From NCBI RefSeq assembly GCF_000962805.1, contig NZ_JZTW01000013.1, positions 1-64,000 of the forward strand: a DNA stretch of 64,000 bases. Direction: 5' to 3'. This stretch comes from Pseudarthrobacter chlorophenolicus (GTDB taxonomy: Bacteria; Actinomycetota; Actinomycetes; Actinomycetales; Micrococcaceae). How positions within the stretch are numbered: position 1 is the stretch's first letter; the number at the start of each line of letters is the position of its first letter. Positions 25,816 through 35,764 of this stretch are shown here, piece after piece. Below the pieces are notes generated by a model, which had not been told where the DNA came from, did no database searches, and saw only the letters and a list, made by a program, of their open reading frames with translations. A program made the position numbers and the translations under genes.

Positions 25816-27501
25816 TTACAGGCCCAGTTCCGCCAGGACCGGCAGCTTCTCCCGCACCCGGTCCCGGGCCTCCGTAGCGCTCGGGGCGGAGAGCGCCAGC
25901 TTGGCCAGTTCCTGGGCTTCCTGGAGGGTCACGGTCTTCAGGACAGCGGCGACGGCGGCGAGTGAGCGGGCGGTCATGGACAGCGTGTTCACACCCAGGC
26001 CGGTCAGGACGACGGCAAGGGCGGGATCCGCCGCAGCCTCGCCGCACACGCCCACGGGCTTGCTGTTGCCTTCCGCCCGGGAGCCCTCCACCGTCAGGCC
26101 CACCAGGCGCAGGACGGCCGGCTGCCACGGGGTGTTCAGGTTTGCCAGCGGGCCGAGCTGGCGGTCCGCCGCCATGGCGTACTGGGTGAGGTCGTTAGTG
26201 CCGAGGCTGGCGAAGCCCACCTCGCGGAGGATGGCCTCGGCGGTCAGGGCAGCCGACGGGACTTCCACCATCACGCCCGGCGTCTGCAGGCCGGCGTCCG
26301 CACACATTGAGGCGAACCGGGCGGCCTCTTCGGCCGTGGAAATCATCGGTGCCATCACCCAGACGTCCGCCTCGGACTGGTTGGCGGCCAGGGCGATGGC
26401 TTCCAGCTGCCGGTCCAGTACCCCCGGGGTGGTGAAGTCGGTGCGGTACCCGCGGACGCCGAGGGCCGGGTTGGGCTCGGTGGAGTCGGTGAGGAACGGC
26501 AGCGGCTTGTCGGCGCCGGCATCCAGCGTGCGGAGCACCACCTTCTTGCCGGGGAAGGCATCGAAGACGCTCTTGTACGCGGCGGCCTGCTCTTCCACGG
26601 AGGGCTCGGTGTCGCGTTCCAGGAAGCAGAACTCGGTGCGGAACAGTCCCACGCCCTGGGCGCCCAGCTTCGCGGCAGCAGCCGCGTCCTTGCCGCCGCC
26701 CACGTTGGCGAGCAGCGGCACCTGGTGGCCGTCCGCCGTCGCGCCCGTGCCGGTGAATTCTGCCAGCAGCGAGGCCGTTGCGGCCCAGCCTTCCGCAGCC
26801 TCGCGCAGGGACCCGTCAGGTTCGGACGTGACAGAGCCTGCGGCGCCGTCCACGTAGACCTCGGTTCCGTCTGCGATGTGGTCCACCCCGACGGCGGCCA
26901 CGACGGCTGGAAGGCCGAGCGAGCGGGCGATGATGGCGGTGTGCGACTGCGGGCCGCCGCCGGACGTCACCAGGGCGAGGACCTTGTTCGGGTCCAGCGT
27001 GGCGGTATCGGCGGGGGCGAGGTCATCGGCCACCAGGACGAAGGGATTCTCGGATGCGGGGATGCCGGGCGCGGCCACGCCGCGGAGCTCGGCCACGATG
27101 CGGGCGCGTACGTCCAGGACATCGGTGGCCCGCTCTGCCATGTAGCCGCCCAGGTTGTGGAGCATCTCCGAAACAGAGGAGCCCGATTCCCAAATGGCCC
27201 GCTCGGCGGACGTACCGCGGGCCACCAGCTTGGCTGCACCCTTGATCAGCATGGTGTCCTTGGCCATCAGCGCTGTGGCCTCCAGGACGGCCTTGCCATC
27301 GCCGCTGGCGTGGGCCGCGCGCGCCTTAAGTTCGTCATGCACGGCCTGCGACGCCGCCTTCAGTGCTGCGGTGGCTTCCTCGGCAGTGGTGCCCGGCGCC
27401 AGCTGGTCACCGGCAGGAGGTTCGCTGATCGGTTTGGGCATCTGCCGTACGGTGCCGATGACGCGGCCTGGACTGACGCCTACTCCTGGGAAGTTCTGCA
27501 C
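25816..27501 (-). CDS. ptsI: PTS phosphoenolpyruvate-protein phosphotransferase (enzyme I)
   Basis: The 561-residue protein matches PTS enzyme I: N-terminal swivelling phosphohistidine domain with GGGPQSHTAIIARSLGLPAVV (active-site His187), and a C-terminal PEP-binding TIM barrel with GVGLFRTEFCF, GVRGYR, MVEVPSAAL, SLGTNDLTQYAMAADR and the CGE motif in VGVCGEAAADP. It takes phosphate from PEP and passes it to HPr, driving all PTS sugar uptake. GTG 27501, preceded by AGGAC, gives the family start; an in-frame ATG at 27585 would add 28 residues. HPr is not encoded in this window. It is divergent from the TetR gene and next to the mannitol PTS genes. Confidence 0.95.
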   Translation of the reverse strand: MQNFPGVGVSPGRVIGTVRQMPKPISEPPAGDQLAPGTTAEEATAALKAASQAVHDELKARAAHASGDGKAVLEATALMAKDTMLIKGAAKLVARGTSAERAIWESGSSVSEMLHNLGGYMAERATDVLDVRARIVAELRGVAAPGIPASENPFVLVADDLAPADTATLDPNKVLALVTSGGGPQSHTAIIARSLGLPAVVAAVGVDHIADGTEVYVDGAAGSVTSEPDGSLREAAEGWAATASLLAEFTGTGATADGHQVPLLANVGGGKDAAAAAKLGAQGVGLFRTEFCFLERDTEPSVEEQAAAYKSVFDAFPGKKVVLRTLDAGADKPLPFLTDSTEPNPALGVRGYRTDFTTPGVLDRQLEAIALAANQSEADVWVMAPMISTAEEAARFASMCADAGLQTPGVMVEVPSAALTAEAILREVGFASLGTNDLTQYAMAADRQLGPLANLNTPWQPAVLRLVGLTVEGSRAEGNSKPVGVCGEAAADPALAVVLTGLGVNTLSMTARSLAAVAAVLKTVTLQEAQELAKLALSAPSATEARDRVREKLPVLAELGL

Positions 27502-27618
27502 TGAAGGTCCTCGTTCTCTGCCGGTAGCCAGGCCCGCCAAACAATCCCGGCGCCATGCCGGGACATCCCCGCACCGCCGCAACACGTCACGTCAGGAGAT
27601 GGAAACGAGCCTGAAAAA

Positions 27619-27653
27619 ATTGTATGTGATTCAGTTCATATAGCAACGCTATA
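27619..27653 (-). promoter_or_regulatory. Predicted ptsI promoter with overlapping inverted repeat
   Basis: Read on the reverse strand, TTGCTA (27646-27641) and TACAAT (27624-27619) are separated by 16 bp and form a good promoter for ptsI. The inverted repeat TATAGC-AAC-GCTATA at 27639-27653 overlaps the -35 element and lies 19 bases upstream of the divergent TetR gene, a position suited to TetR control of both sides. Confidence 0.6.
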
Positions 27654-27671
27654 GGTGCTAGGGTAGCGGTT

Positions 27672-28400
27672 ATGAGTTTGGATGGCCAGCTTCCCCCCAA
27701 AATGCGGCTGCTCCGTGCAGCGGCGGAGCTGCTGGCAAAATCCGCGGGAGCGCCGGTTTCCACCCGCCAGATCACGCAGCTGGCAGGGGTTTCTGCACCC
27801 ACCCTGTACCACCACTTCGGCGACAAGGAAGGTCTTTTCGACGCCGTGGTGGCTGCGGGATTCGAAGAATATGTCGCAGGCGAAAGGGATTTCGCCCCCT
27901 CCGGGCAGCCTCTCGAGGACATCCGGAGAATGTGGGACAACCACGTGCAGTTCGGGCTGAACCAGCCGGAGCTGTACCTGGTGATGTTCGGCAATATCCG
28001 CCCGGAAAGCCGCCCCGCCATCGTGGCCGATGCTGAGGCGCTGATGGAGGAGATGCTGAACAAGGCCGCGGCGGCGGGCCAGCTCAACGTCCAGCCCAGG
28101 GAGGCGGCCAGGTCCATCCTGGCGGCCAACGTTGGCGTGACGCTGATGCTGATCGCGGAACCCGCCCCGGACCGGAACCTCGAACTGTCCACCATGACCC
28201 GGGATGCCATGATCTTCGCGGTATCCGCCGAGCCCGCCAGTGGCGCGGCCCCGGGGAACGCCGGAAAGTCCTCGGTGGTGGTGGCAGCGATTGCCCTGAA
28301 CGCCGCGCTTCAGGCCTCGCACTCAGACCAGCTCTCGAGCTCCGAGCTCAAGCTCTTCCTCGAGTGGCTGCACCGGATCTCCACCACCCCTGCCGGTTAG
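27672..28400 (+). CDS. TetR family regulator next to the PTS genes
   Basis: The 242-residue protein has a TetR HTH at the N-terminus (LLRAAAELLAKSAGAPVSTRQITQLAGVSAPTLYHHFGDKEGLFDAVV, about 15-62) and a helical C-terminal domain. It is divergent from ptsI with the TATAGC inverted repeat between, and 98 bases upstream of mtlA in the same direction. It may therefore control ptsI and mtlA-mtlD together, an unusual role for TetR because mannitol operons are more often under DeoR or MtlR activators. The ligand is not predictable. Confidence 0.8.
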   Translation: MSLDGQLPPKMRLLRAAAELLAKSAGAPVSTRQITQLAGVSAPTLYHHFGDKEGLFDAVVAAGFEEYVAGERDFAPSGQPLEDIRRMWDNHVQFGLNQPELYLVMFGNIRPESRPAIVADAEALMEEMLNKAAAAGQLNVQPREAARSILAANVGVTLMLIAEPAPDRNLELSTMTRDAMIFAVSAEPASGAAPGNAGKSSVVVAAIALNAALQASHSDQLSSSELKLFLEWLHRISTTPAG

Positions 28401-28498
28401 GCCGGCACCAACCTGCCCCACCCGGTTCCACCAGCAGTACGTCGTCGTCAGTATCGGACCATCCTGCGGAGCAGCAGGACGAACGGTTAGGAAATCAC

Positions 28499-30565
28499 AT
28501 GGCAACAGAAACAGTTGCAAAGCCCCGTACCAGCGCTCGGGTACATGTCCAGAAATTCGGGACGTTCCTGTCCGGAATGATCATGCCCAACATCGGTGCG
28601 TTCATTGCCTGGGGCCTCATCACAGCCCTCTTCATTGAAAAGGGCTGGCTGCCGGTTCCCCAGCTTGGCGGCTTCGGTGAGACCGACGGGAAGCCGAACA
28701 TCGGCCTCGTCGGCCCGATGATCACCTACCTGCTGCCGCTGCTGATCGGTTACACCGGCGGCAAGATGGTCTACGACGTCCGCGGCGGCGTGGTGGGCGC
28801 CATCGGCACCATGGGCGTGATTGTGGGCGCCGGCATCCCGATGTTCATCGGCGCCATGATCATGGGCCCGCTGGGCGGCTGGACCATGAAGAAGATCGAC
28901 TCACTCTGGGACGGCAAGATCCGGCCCGGCTTCGAGATGCTGGTCAACAACTTCTCCGCCGGTATCTGGGGCGCGCTGCTGGCCATGCTTGGCTTCTATG
29001 CTGTCGCTCCGGTGGTCTCAGGATTCAGCGCAGGCGCCGGCAACGTGGTGCAGTTCCTGGTCAACAACGGCCTCCTGCCGCTCACCAGCATCTTCATTGA
29101 GCCCGCCAAGATCCTCTTCCTGAACAATGCCATCAACCACGGCGTGCTCACCCCGCTGGGCGTCCAGCAGTCGCTGGAGCAGGGCAAGTCAATCCTCTTC
29201 CTGCTCGAAGCCAACCCCGGCCCGGGCCTGGGCATCCTGCTGGCCTACATGTTCTTCGGCAAGGGCGCGGCCAAGGCCTCCGCCCCGGGCGCCGCAATCA
29301 TCCACTTCCTCGGCGGCATCCACGAGATCTACTTCCCGTACGTCCTGATGCGCCCGCTGCTCGTCCTGGCCGCCATTGCCGGCGGCATGACCGGCATCGC
29401 CACCCTCGCGGTCACCGGTGCCGGCCTTGTGGCACCGGCAGCTCCGGGTTCCATCTTTGCCGTACTCGCCCAGACCTCCCGTGACAGCTACCTCGGGGTG
29501 ATCCTCGCGGTCCTGCTTGCCACGGCTGCATCCTTCCTGGTGGCTTCAATCATCATGAAGACCACCAAGCACAGCGACGAGGGCGACCTCAACGCCGCAA
29601 CGTCACGCATGGAGGAGATGAAGGGCAAGAAGAGCTCCGTTTCTTCGACACTGACCGGCGCGGGCGCCGGCGTGGGCACCGCCGTCCTGGCCGGACCCAT
29701 CCGGAACATTGTGTTCGCGTGCGATGCCGGGATGGGCTCGAGCGCCATGGGCGCATCAGTGCTCCGGAACAAGATCAAGGCGGCCGGGTTCCCGGACGTC
29801 AAGGTCACCAACTCGGCCATCGCCAACCTCAGCGACACGTACGACGTTGTGGTCACGCACCAGGACCTCACCGAGCGCGCCAAGCCCGTCACGTCCAGTG
29901 CCGCGCACTTCTCGGTGGACAACTTCATGAACAGCCCGCGCTACGACGAGATCGTTGACCTGGTCAGGGAAAGTAACACCGAAAGCGGAACGTCCGACGC
30001 CGGCGCCACGGCCGAGCCGGGTGCCGGAACCTCCGGAGGGGCCGCCGCAGCAGGAGCCGCGGGAGTTGGCGCCGCGGCTGGTACAACCGCAGGCCAGGGC
30101 GCTCACGCCGCCGACGCCCCAGCGCCGGGCCAGGCGGAGATCCTGTCCCGTGAGAGCGTGGTCCTGACCGGGACCGCCACGACGCGCGACGACGCCATCG
30201 ACGAAGCCGGCCGGCTCCTGCTGGCCCGCGGTGCCGTTGACCAGGGCTACATCGACGCCATGCACGAGCGCGAAGAGTCCGTGTCCACCTACATGGGCAG
30301 CTTCCTGGCCATCCCGCACGGCACCAACGCGGCCAAGGACCACATCCGGAAGTCGGCAGTTTCGGTGATCCGCTACCCGCAGGGCATCGACTGGAACGGC
30401 AAGGAGGTCAAGTTCGTGGTGGGCGTCGCCGGCGTCAACAACGAACACCTGCACATCCTGTCCTCCATCGCCAAGGTCTTCACCAACAAGGAGCAGGTGG
30501 CCCGCCTTGAGGCGGCCAGCACCGTGGATGAAGTCCTGGAGCTCTTCGGGAAGGTCAACGCATAG
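28499..30565 (+). CDS. mtlA: Mannitol-specific PTS permease EIICBA
   Basis: The 688-residue protein has EIIC, EIIB and EIIA of the mannitol PTS in one chain. EIIC (about 15-350) starts [23 protein letters not shown] and contains [19 protein letters not shown] (about 398-490) has the phosphocysteine Cys408 in [18 protein letters not shown] (about 545-688) has the phosphohistidine His607 in AIPHGTN. A 55-residue Ala/Gly-rich linker (about 498-545) joins B to A. It imports mannitol and releases mannitol-1-phosphate. ATG 28499 follows TAGGAAA. Its stop codon shares one base with the GTG of mtlD. Confidence 0.95.
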   Translation: MATETVAKPRTSARVHVQKFGTFLSGMIMPNIGAFIAWGLITALFIEKGWLPVPQLGGFGETDGKPNIGLVGPMITYLLPLLIGYTGGKMVYDVRGGVVGAIGTMGVIVGAGIPMFIGAMIMGPLGGWTMKKIDSLWDGKIRPGFEMLVNNFSAGIWGALLAMLGFYAVAPVVSGFSAGAGNVVQFLVNNGLLPLTSIFIEPAKILFLNNAINHGVLTPLGVQQSLEQGKSILFLLEANPGPGLGILLAYMFFGKGAAKASAPGAAIIHFLGGIHEIYFPYVLMRPLLVLAAIAGGMTGIATLAVTGAGLVAPAAPGSIFAVLAQTSRDSYLGVILAVLLATAASFLVASIIMKTTKHSDEGDLNAATSRMEEMKGKKSSVSSTLTGAGAGVGTAVLAGPIRNIVFACDAGMGSSAMGASVLRNKIKAAGFPDVKVTNSAIANLSDTYDVVVTHQDLTERAKPVTSSAAHFSVDNFMNSPRYDEIVDLVRESNTESGTSDAGATAEPGAGTSGGAAAAGAAGVGAAAGTTAGQGAHAADAPAPGQAEILSRESVVLTGTATTRDDAIDEAGRLLLARGAVDQGYIDAMHEREESVSTYMGSFLAIPHGTNAAKDHIRKSAVSVIRYPQGIDWNGKEVKFVVGVAGVNNEHLHILSSIAKVFTNKEQVARLEAASTVDEVLELFGKVNA

Positions 30566-31728
30566 TGAAGGCTGTACATTTTGGTGCCGGCAACATCGGC
30601 CGCGGCTTCGTGGGGCTGCTCCTGCACAACGCCGGCTACGAGGTGGTGTTCGCAGACGTCGCGGAAGGGCTGATCGCCCAGCTGGCGGACGCGGACAGCT
30701 ACGCCGTCCATGAAGTGGGGGAAAACCCCGCCGTGCAAACCGTGGACAACTTCCGTGCCCTGAACTCCAACACCCAGGAAGCGGAACTGATCACGGAAAT
30801 CGCGACCGCGGACATCGTCACCACCGCGGTGGGCCCGCACATCTTGAAGTTCGTGGCACCGGTGATCGCCCGAGGCATTGCCGCGCGCGGGGCCGGAATG
30901 GCGCCGCTGCAGGTCATGGCCTGCGAGAACGCCATCAACGCCACGGACGTCCTGGCCCGGGAGGTGGCCTCCCGCCCGGAGGCCGCCGGCGGGGCGCTGG
31001 ACGGCCAGGCGGTGTTCGCCAACACCGCCGTAGACCGGATCGTGCCCAACCAGGAGGCCGGGCAGGGCCTGGACGTCACCGTGGAATCCTTCTATGAGTG
31101 GGTCATCGACCGGACGGCGTTCGCCGGATCGGAACCGGAGATCCCCGGTGCCACCTTCGTGGACGAGCTCGCGCCCTACATCGAGCGCAAGCTGTTCACG
31201 GTGAACACCGGCCATGCCTCTGCCGCCTATTTCGGGTTTGAAGCCGGGCTGGAGAAGATCTCCGACGCCATGGCGGACCAGGATGTAGCGGAAGACGTCC
31301 GGGCAGTGCTGGAGGAAACCAAGCAGCTCCTGGTGGCCAAGCACGGGTTCAGCAACGAGGCGCAGGAAGCCTACGTGCAGAAGATCCTGGTCCGGTTCAC
31401 CAACCCGCACCTGCCGGACACCGTGAACCGGGTAGGGCGCGCCCCGCTGCGCAAGCTCAGCCGGCACGAGCGGTTCATCGGACCTGCGGCCGAGCTGGCC
31501 GAGCGCGGCGTGGTGCCCGAGGCTCTGCTCGGAGCCATCTCAGCGGCCCTGCGTTTCACTGATCCCGCCGACGCCGAGGCCACCGAACTGGCCGGCATCC
31601 TCGCGTCGGGCAGTGCGGCGGACGCCACCGCCAGGATCACCGGCCTGGACCCGGACCACCCGCTCTTCAGCGCGGTCTCTACCCTTGTGGAGGAACGGCA
31701 GGCAGAATTGGCCACCACCTCCGCCTGA
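30565..31728 (+). CDS. mtlD: Mannitol-1-phosphate 5-dehydrogenase
   Basis: The 387-residue enzyme starts with the polyol-dehydrogenase dinucleotide motif [16 protein letters not shown] (2-17) and has the catalytic segment [18 protein letters not shown] (about 210-228) with the conserved Lys, Asn and His of the long-chain mannitol dehydrogenase family. It oxidises mannitol-1-phosphate to fructose-6-phosphate with NAD. The GTG start overlaps the mtlA stop by one base, so the two are co-translated, and a strong terminator follows at 31792. Confidence 0.95.
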   Translation: MKAVHFGAGNIGRGFVGLLLHNAGYEVVFADVAEGLIAQLADADSYAVHEVGENPAVQTVDNFRALNSNTQEAELITEIATADIVTTAVGPHILKFVAPVIARGIAARGAGMAPLQVMACENAINATDVLAREVASRPEAAGGALDGQAVFANTAVDRIVPNQEAGQGLDVTVESFYEWVIDRTAFAGSEPEIPGATFVDELAPYIERKLFTVNTGHASAAYFGFEAGLEKISDAMADQDVAEDVRAVLEETKQLLVAKHGFSNEAQEAYVQKILVRFTNPHLPDTVNRVGRAPLRKLSRHERFIGPAAELAERGVVPEALLGAISAALRFTDPADAEATELAGILASGSAADATARITGLDPDHPLFSAVSTLVEERQAELATTSA

Positions 31729-31791
31729 TGTCCGCAGCGGCTCCACCGCCGCACCATCCGACGTATGACTGCACCGACGTAATGCACAAGG

Positions 31792-31830
31792 ACGACGCCG
31801 GCACTGGACCCCAGTGCCGGCGTCGTTCTT
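31792..31830 (+). terminator. Rho-independent terminator after mtlD
   Basis: A perfect 16-bp stem (ACGACGCCGGCACTGG at 31792-31807, loop ACC, complement to 31826) is followed by TCTTCTGT. It separates the mannitol operon from the siderophore operon. Confidence 0.85.
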
Positions 31831-31863
31831 CTGTGATGTCGCACACAAACTGCCCGAAAGTGC

Positions 31864-31882
31864 ATTGGTTAGCCTGCCCTTA
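31864..31882 (+). promoter_or_regulatory. DtxR/IdeR-like iron box
   Basis: ATTGGTTAGCCTGCCCTTA agrees with the DtxR/IdeR operator consensus TTAGGTTAGCCTAACCTAA at 14 of 19 positions, with the core GGTTAGCCT intact. It is 62 bases upstream of a siderophore-receptor gene, so iron-dependent repression of the operon is likely. Confidence 0.65.
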
Positions 31883-31943
31883 CTTATAGGCTCGGCTCTA
31901 TTAGGCAACGAAGTTGTGACGTTATTACCGAGTGGAGTAGATC

Positions 31944-32888
31944 GTGAAGAAGAGGCTGTCGAGCTATCTGGGGGCACTGGCGGCAGGGGCGGCCCTCTTA
32001 ACCGTGTCAGCGTGCGGCGGGAACGCTACCGCCACACCCGCCGCGGAAACCTCCACCATTACCGTCGAGCACGCCCAGGGGAGCACCGCCAACGTCCCGG
32101 TCAACCCCGAAAAGGTCTTCACGTTCGATCTCGGCGTCCTGGACACCATGGATGCCCTGGGCGTCGAACCTGCCGGCGTGCCCGAGGCCGCCTACCCCGA
32201 CGCGCTGAAGAAGTACGCCGACGCCAAATACACCAAGATCGGTTCCCTGAAGGAGCCCGACTTCGAAGCCGTCAGCGCGGGCGATCCGGACCTCATCATC
32301 GTCTCCGGCCGCACCGCCGGCGCTTACGAAGAGCTGAGCAAGATCGCCCCCACCATCGATCTCTCCATTGATGCCGCCAAGCCCATGGACAGCTTCAAGG
32401 AGCAGGCCGGAAAGCTGGGGACCATCTTCAACAAGTCAGCCGAGGTTGAGGAGAAGCTCGCCGCCGTGGACACCACCGTGGCCGATACCAAGGCCAAGGC
32501 TGCTACGGCCGGCAAGGGCCTGATCGTCCTCACCTCTGGCGGCGAAGTCACCGCCTACGGCGCAGGATCCCGCTTCGGCATCATCCACGACGTCCTGGGC
32601 GTCCCCACGGCGGCGGATGTGAAGGCCGAGGGATCCCATGGCGAGGCCATCTCCTTCGAGTACATCAAGCAGGCCAACCCGGACCTCCTCTACGTGATCA
32701 ACCGCGATACCGCCATCGGAACCGAAGGCACCGCCAACGCCATCCTGGACAACGAGCTGGTCCAGTCCACCAATGCCGCCAAGACCGGCAAGGTCATCAA
32801 TCTGGACCCCGCCGGCTGGTACATCGTTGGATACGGCCTGAACAACGTCAAGGCCATGGTGGACGCCGTGGCCGGCTCCGTCGCCTAA
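31944..32888 (+). CDS. Iron-siderophore ABC transporter receptor lipoprotein
   Basis: The 314-residue lipoprotein has a signal peptide with Cys24 in LLTVSAC and the class III (FepB/FhuD-type) binding fold: VFTFDLGVLDTMDALGV (about 54-70), a central helix joining two lobes, PDLIIVSGRTAGAYEELSKIAPTIDLSID, and the C-terminal WYIVGYGLNNVKAMVDAV. Within the family it is closest in appearance to CeuA/FatB/YclQ receptors for catecholate siderophores or their Fe(III) complexes, which use a similar LGVEPAGVPE segment. It is the first gene of a four-gene importer operon behind an iron box. Confidence 0.86.
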   Translation: MKKRLSSYLGALAAGAALLTVSACGGNATATPAAETSTITVEHAQGSTANVPVNPEKVFTFDLGVLDTMDALGVEPAGVPEAAYPDALKKYADAKYTKIGSLKEPDFEAVSAGDPDLIIVSGRTAGAYEELSKIAPTIDLSIDAAKPMDSFKEQAGKLGTIFNKSAEVEEKLAAVDTTVADTKAKAATAGKGLIVLTSGGEVTAYGAGSRFGIIHDVLGVPTAADVKAEGSHGEAISFEYIKQANPDLLYVINRDTAIGTEGTANAILDNELVQSTNAAKTGKVINLDPAGWYIVGYGLNNVKAMVDAVAGSVA

Positions 32889-32907
32889 ACCCCCGCCGGG
32901 CTACAGC

Positions 32908-33915
32908 ATGACCATCACCGCCGCGCGCCCCCAGGCGCCGGCAACCCGCAGCCAGGCCCGCCACTACGCGGGCCTGGCTGCGGCCGCAGTTGCCGTCCTG
33001 GTCCTCGCCGCAGGAAGCATGTTCGTGGGCGTCAGCGACGTCTCGCTCCCGGCGCTTCTCGCGGGAGACGCTGACACCGTGGACATCTTCTGGATCTCCC
33101 GGGTGCCCCGCACCCTGGCGGTGCTCCTGGCAGGCATGGCGGTGGCCGTGGCCGGGCTGATCATGCAGCTCATGGCACGGAACCGCTTCGTGGAACCCTC
33201 CACCGTGGGTACCGTCGAATCCGCCACGCTGGGCATCCTGGTGGTCACGGTCCTGGCCCCGGGCGCACCCATTTTGGCCAAGATGCTGGTGGCCAGCGCT
33301 TTCGCGATGCTGGGCACCGCCCTGTTCCTGGCCATCCTGCGGCGGCTGCCCGCCAGGAACACCCTGCTCATCCCGCTGGTGGGCATCATGCTGGGCGGCA
33401 TAATCGCCGCCGTCACCACCTTCTTCGCCTACCGGTACGACCTGCTGCAGACGCTCAGCAACTGGATGATCGGCGACTTCTCGGGCGTCCTCCGAGGCCG
33501 GTACGAGCTGCTGTGGATCGTCGCCGCACTCATGCTGGTGGGCCTGCTCGCCGCGGACCGGTTCACCGTCGCCGGGATGGGGCAGGACTTCACCACCAAC
33601 CTGGGCCTGAACTATGCCCGCACCATGAGGCTGGGATTGCTGATCGTCTCGCTGATCTCCGCCGTGGTGGTCACCACAGTGGGTGCCGTACCGTTCCTGG
33701 GCCTGGTGGTGCCCAACATCGTCTCCCTCATCTTCGGCGACAACCTCCGCCGCGCCGTCCCCTGGACTGCCCTGTTCGGTGCCGCGTTCGTGCTGGTGTG
33801 CGACATCATCGGCCGGACCATCCGGTACCCCTACGAGGTTCCCGTGGGGATGGTGATGTCCGTGCTGGGCGCCATCCTCTTCCTCGCCCTGATCCTGAGG
33901 AAACGCAATGCCTAA
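32908..33915 (+). CDS. Siderophore ABC transporter permease, FecCD type
   Basis: The 335-residue protein has the nine-to-ten-helix pattern of FecCD permeases, with the family motif RVPRTLAVLLAGMAVAVAGLIMQLMARNRFVEPSTVGTV (about 65-103) and a C-terminal VPFLGLVVPNIVSLIFGDNLRRAVPWTALFGA (about 262-293) that includes the ATPase-docking helix. It forms a heterodimeric channel with the next gene product; the two reading frames overlap by eight bases. Confidence 0.88.
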   Translation: MTITAARPQAPATRSQARHYAGLAAAAVAVLVLAAGSMFVGVSDVSLPALLAGDADTVDIFWISRVPRTLAVLLAGMAVAVAGLIMQLMARNRFVEPSTVGTVESATLGILVVTVLAPGAPILAKMLVASAFAMLGTALFLAILRRLPARNTLLIPLVGIMLGGIIAAVTTFFAYRYDLLQTLSNWMIGDFSGVLRGRYELLWIVAALMLVGLLAADRFTVAGMGQDFTTNLGLNYARTMRLGLLIVSLISAVVVTTVGAVPFLGLVVPNIVSLIFGDNLRRAVPWTALFGAAFVLVCDIIGRTIRYPYEVPVGMVMSVLGAILFLALILRKRNA

Positions 33916-34945
33916 GGCCCCCGCCCTGACCTCCCCGGCTCCTGCGGCGTCCGCCGAAGCCCCGTCCCGCGGCCCCGCCCGGCGGCGGCTCCGGAACGCC
34001 CCACCCCAACTCGTGCTCGGCGTCCTGCTCGCGGCGGCAGCCGCCGCGGTCCTCTTCTTCCTGTTCTTCGAGCTCAAGGGCAACGTGGGCTACATCCTGC
34101 CCCGCCGCGCCATCAAGGTGGCCGCCATGCTGCTGGTGGCCGTCGCCGTGGGCGTGTCCACGCTCCTGTTCCAGACCGTGACGGCCAACCGCATCCTGAC
34201 GCCGTCCATCATGGGCTTCGACTCGCTGTACATCCTGGTGCAGACCGTCATGGCCTTCGCCTTGGGCGCCGCCGCGGTGTTGACCGCTCCGCCCACGCTG
34301 CAGTTCGGCGTCGAGGTGGTGCTGATGGTGGCCTTCAGTGCACTGCTCTACCGCTGGATGTTCACCGGCGCCACCCGCTCGCTGCACCTGCTCCTGCTGG
34401 TTGGCGTCATCCTGGGCGGCCTGTTCCGTGGATTCTCCTCACTGCTGCAGCGGCTGATGGAACCCAGCGAGTTCATCATCCTGCAGGACCTGTTCTTCGC
34501 GTCCTTCAACAATGTGGATCCTGCCCTGCTGGGCGTCGCCGCGGTCATTGTCGCAGCCGTCTGCGCTGCCGTCTGGCGGGCCCGGCACACCCTTGACGTC
34601 CTGGCGCTGGGCCGGGACGTGGCCATCAACGTGGGCGTGGACCACCGGAAGGTGGTGATGCGCGTGCTGCTGGCGTGCTCGCTGCTGGTGGCCGTCTCCA
34701 CCGCCCTGGTGGGCCCGGTGACCTTCTTCGGACTCCTGGTGGTGAGCCTTGGCTACCAGCTGTGCCGCGGGTTCAGCCACACCTGGTTGCTGCCCATCGT
34801 TGTGCTGATCGGTGCCATCGCGCTGGTGGGCGGCCAGCTGGTCCTGGAGAAGGTCTTCGGCTTCGGCACGGCGCTCAGCGTGGTCATCGAGTTCACGGGC
34901 GGCATCCTCTTCCTCTACCTCCTGCTGAAAGGCTCGCTCAAATGA
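33908..34945 (+). CDS. Siderophore ABC transporter permease, second FecCD subunit
   Basis: The 345-residue permease has a 35-residue basic and Pro-rich N-terminus, then FecCD helices with the segment TVTANRILTPSIMGFDSLYILVQT (about 92-115) and the docking region ALVGPVTFFGLLVVSLGYQLCRGFSHTWLLP (about 265-295). The less conserved GG(L/I)MQ motif region (VGVSTLLFQTVTANR) is typical of the CeuC/YclO type. It overlaps its neighbours by eight and four bases, so the three channel and ATPase genes are tightly coupled. Confidence 0.87.
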   Translation: MPKAPALTSPAPAASAEAPSRGPARRRLRNAPPQLVLGVLLAAAAAAVLFFLFFELKGNVGYILPRRAIKVAAMLLVAVAVGVSTLLFQTVTANRILTPSIMGFDSLYILVQTVMAFALGAAAVLTAPPTLQFGVEVVLMVAFSALLYRWMFTGATRSLHLLLLVGVILGGLFRGFSSLLQRLMEPSEFIILQDLFFASFNNVDPALLGVAAVIVAAVCAAVWRARHTLDVLALGRDVAINVGVDHRKVVMRVLLACSLLVAVSTALVGPVTFFGLLVVSLGYQLCRGFSHTWLLPIVVLIGAIALVGGQLVLEKVFGFGTALSVVIEFTGGILFLYLLLKGSLK

Positions 34946-35703
34946 CCATCGCGGTCCGCAACGTCTCCAAAAGCTACGGCGGCCAGACGGTCCTCGACGA
35001 TGTCAGCTGCGAGATCCCGCAGGGTGGCATCACCTCGATCATCGGACCCAATGGCGCCGGCAAATCCACCCTGCTCTCCTTGATCAGCCGTCTGCAGCCG
35101 CTGGGCTCCGGAGACGTGTCAGTGGGTGGCCTGGACATCGCCTCCACGGACAGCCGGCAGCTGGCCCGGACCATGGCCATCCTCCGCCAGGAGAACCACC
35201 TCACCATGCGGCTCACAGTCCGCGACCTGGTGGCCTTCGGCCGGTTCCCGCACTCCGGCGGCCGGCCCACGGTGGAGGACCTGGCCAAGGTGGAGGAGGC
35301 CATCGCGCACCTGGACCTGGCGCCCATGGCGGACAAGTTCGTGGACGAGCTCTCCGGCGGCCAGCGGCAGCGGGCATTCATCGCCATGGTGCTGGCCCAG
35401 GACACGCAGTACCTGCTCCTGGACGAGCCCCTGAACAACCTGGACATGAAGCACTCCGTGGAGATGATGCGGCTCCTGCGCCGCCTGGCTGACGAATTCG
35501 GCAAGACCATCGTGATCGTGGTCCATGACATCAACTTCGCCTCCTGCTACTCGGACACCATCCTGGCCATGAAGGACGGCAGGCTCATCCACCAGGGCAG
35601 TCCGCGGCAGATCATGCAGCAGGCCATGCTCCGCGACGTCTACGACATCGATATCCGCATTGAGGAAATCGGCGCGCACCGCATTGGCGTCTACTTCACC
35701 TGA
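34942..35703 (+). CDS. Siderophore ABC transporter ATPase
   Basis: The 253-residue ATPase of the FepC/FecE type has Walker A GPNGAGKST (about 36-44), Q-loop in LRQENHLTMRLTVRDLVAFGRFPHS, signature LSGGQRQRAFIAMVL, Walker B YLLLDEPLNNLD and H-loop VVHDINFASCYSD. Its C-terminus HRIGVYFT is short. ATG 34942 overlaps the stop of the permease as ATGA. It completes the receptor-permease-permease-ATPase operon for ferric-siderophore uptake. Confidence 0.9.
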   Translation: MTIAVRNVSKSYGGQTVLDDVSCEIPQGGITSIIGPNGAGKSTLLSLISRLQPLGSGDVSVGGLDIASTDSRQLARTMAILRQENHLTMRLTVRDLVAFGRFPHSGGRPTVEDLAKVEEAIAHLDLAPMADKFVDELSGGQRQRAFIAMVLAQDTQYLLLDEPLNNLDMKHSVEMMRLLRRLADEFGKTIVIVVHDINFASCYSDTILAMKDGRLIHQGSPRQIMQQAMLRDVYDIDIRIEEIGAHRIGVYFT

Positions 35704-35764
35704 CGCGTGCTCACTCGCGGTGGTTATTCCGGCAACGCGCGCTCACCCGTGAAAGGCTGGGCAG

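Noticed and set aside
32848..34083. A 411-codon frame on the - strand across the siderophore permeases
   Set aside because: It is a His/Gln/Gly-rich shadow of two clear FecCD permease genes.
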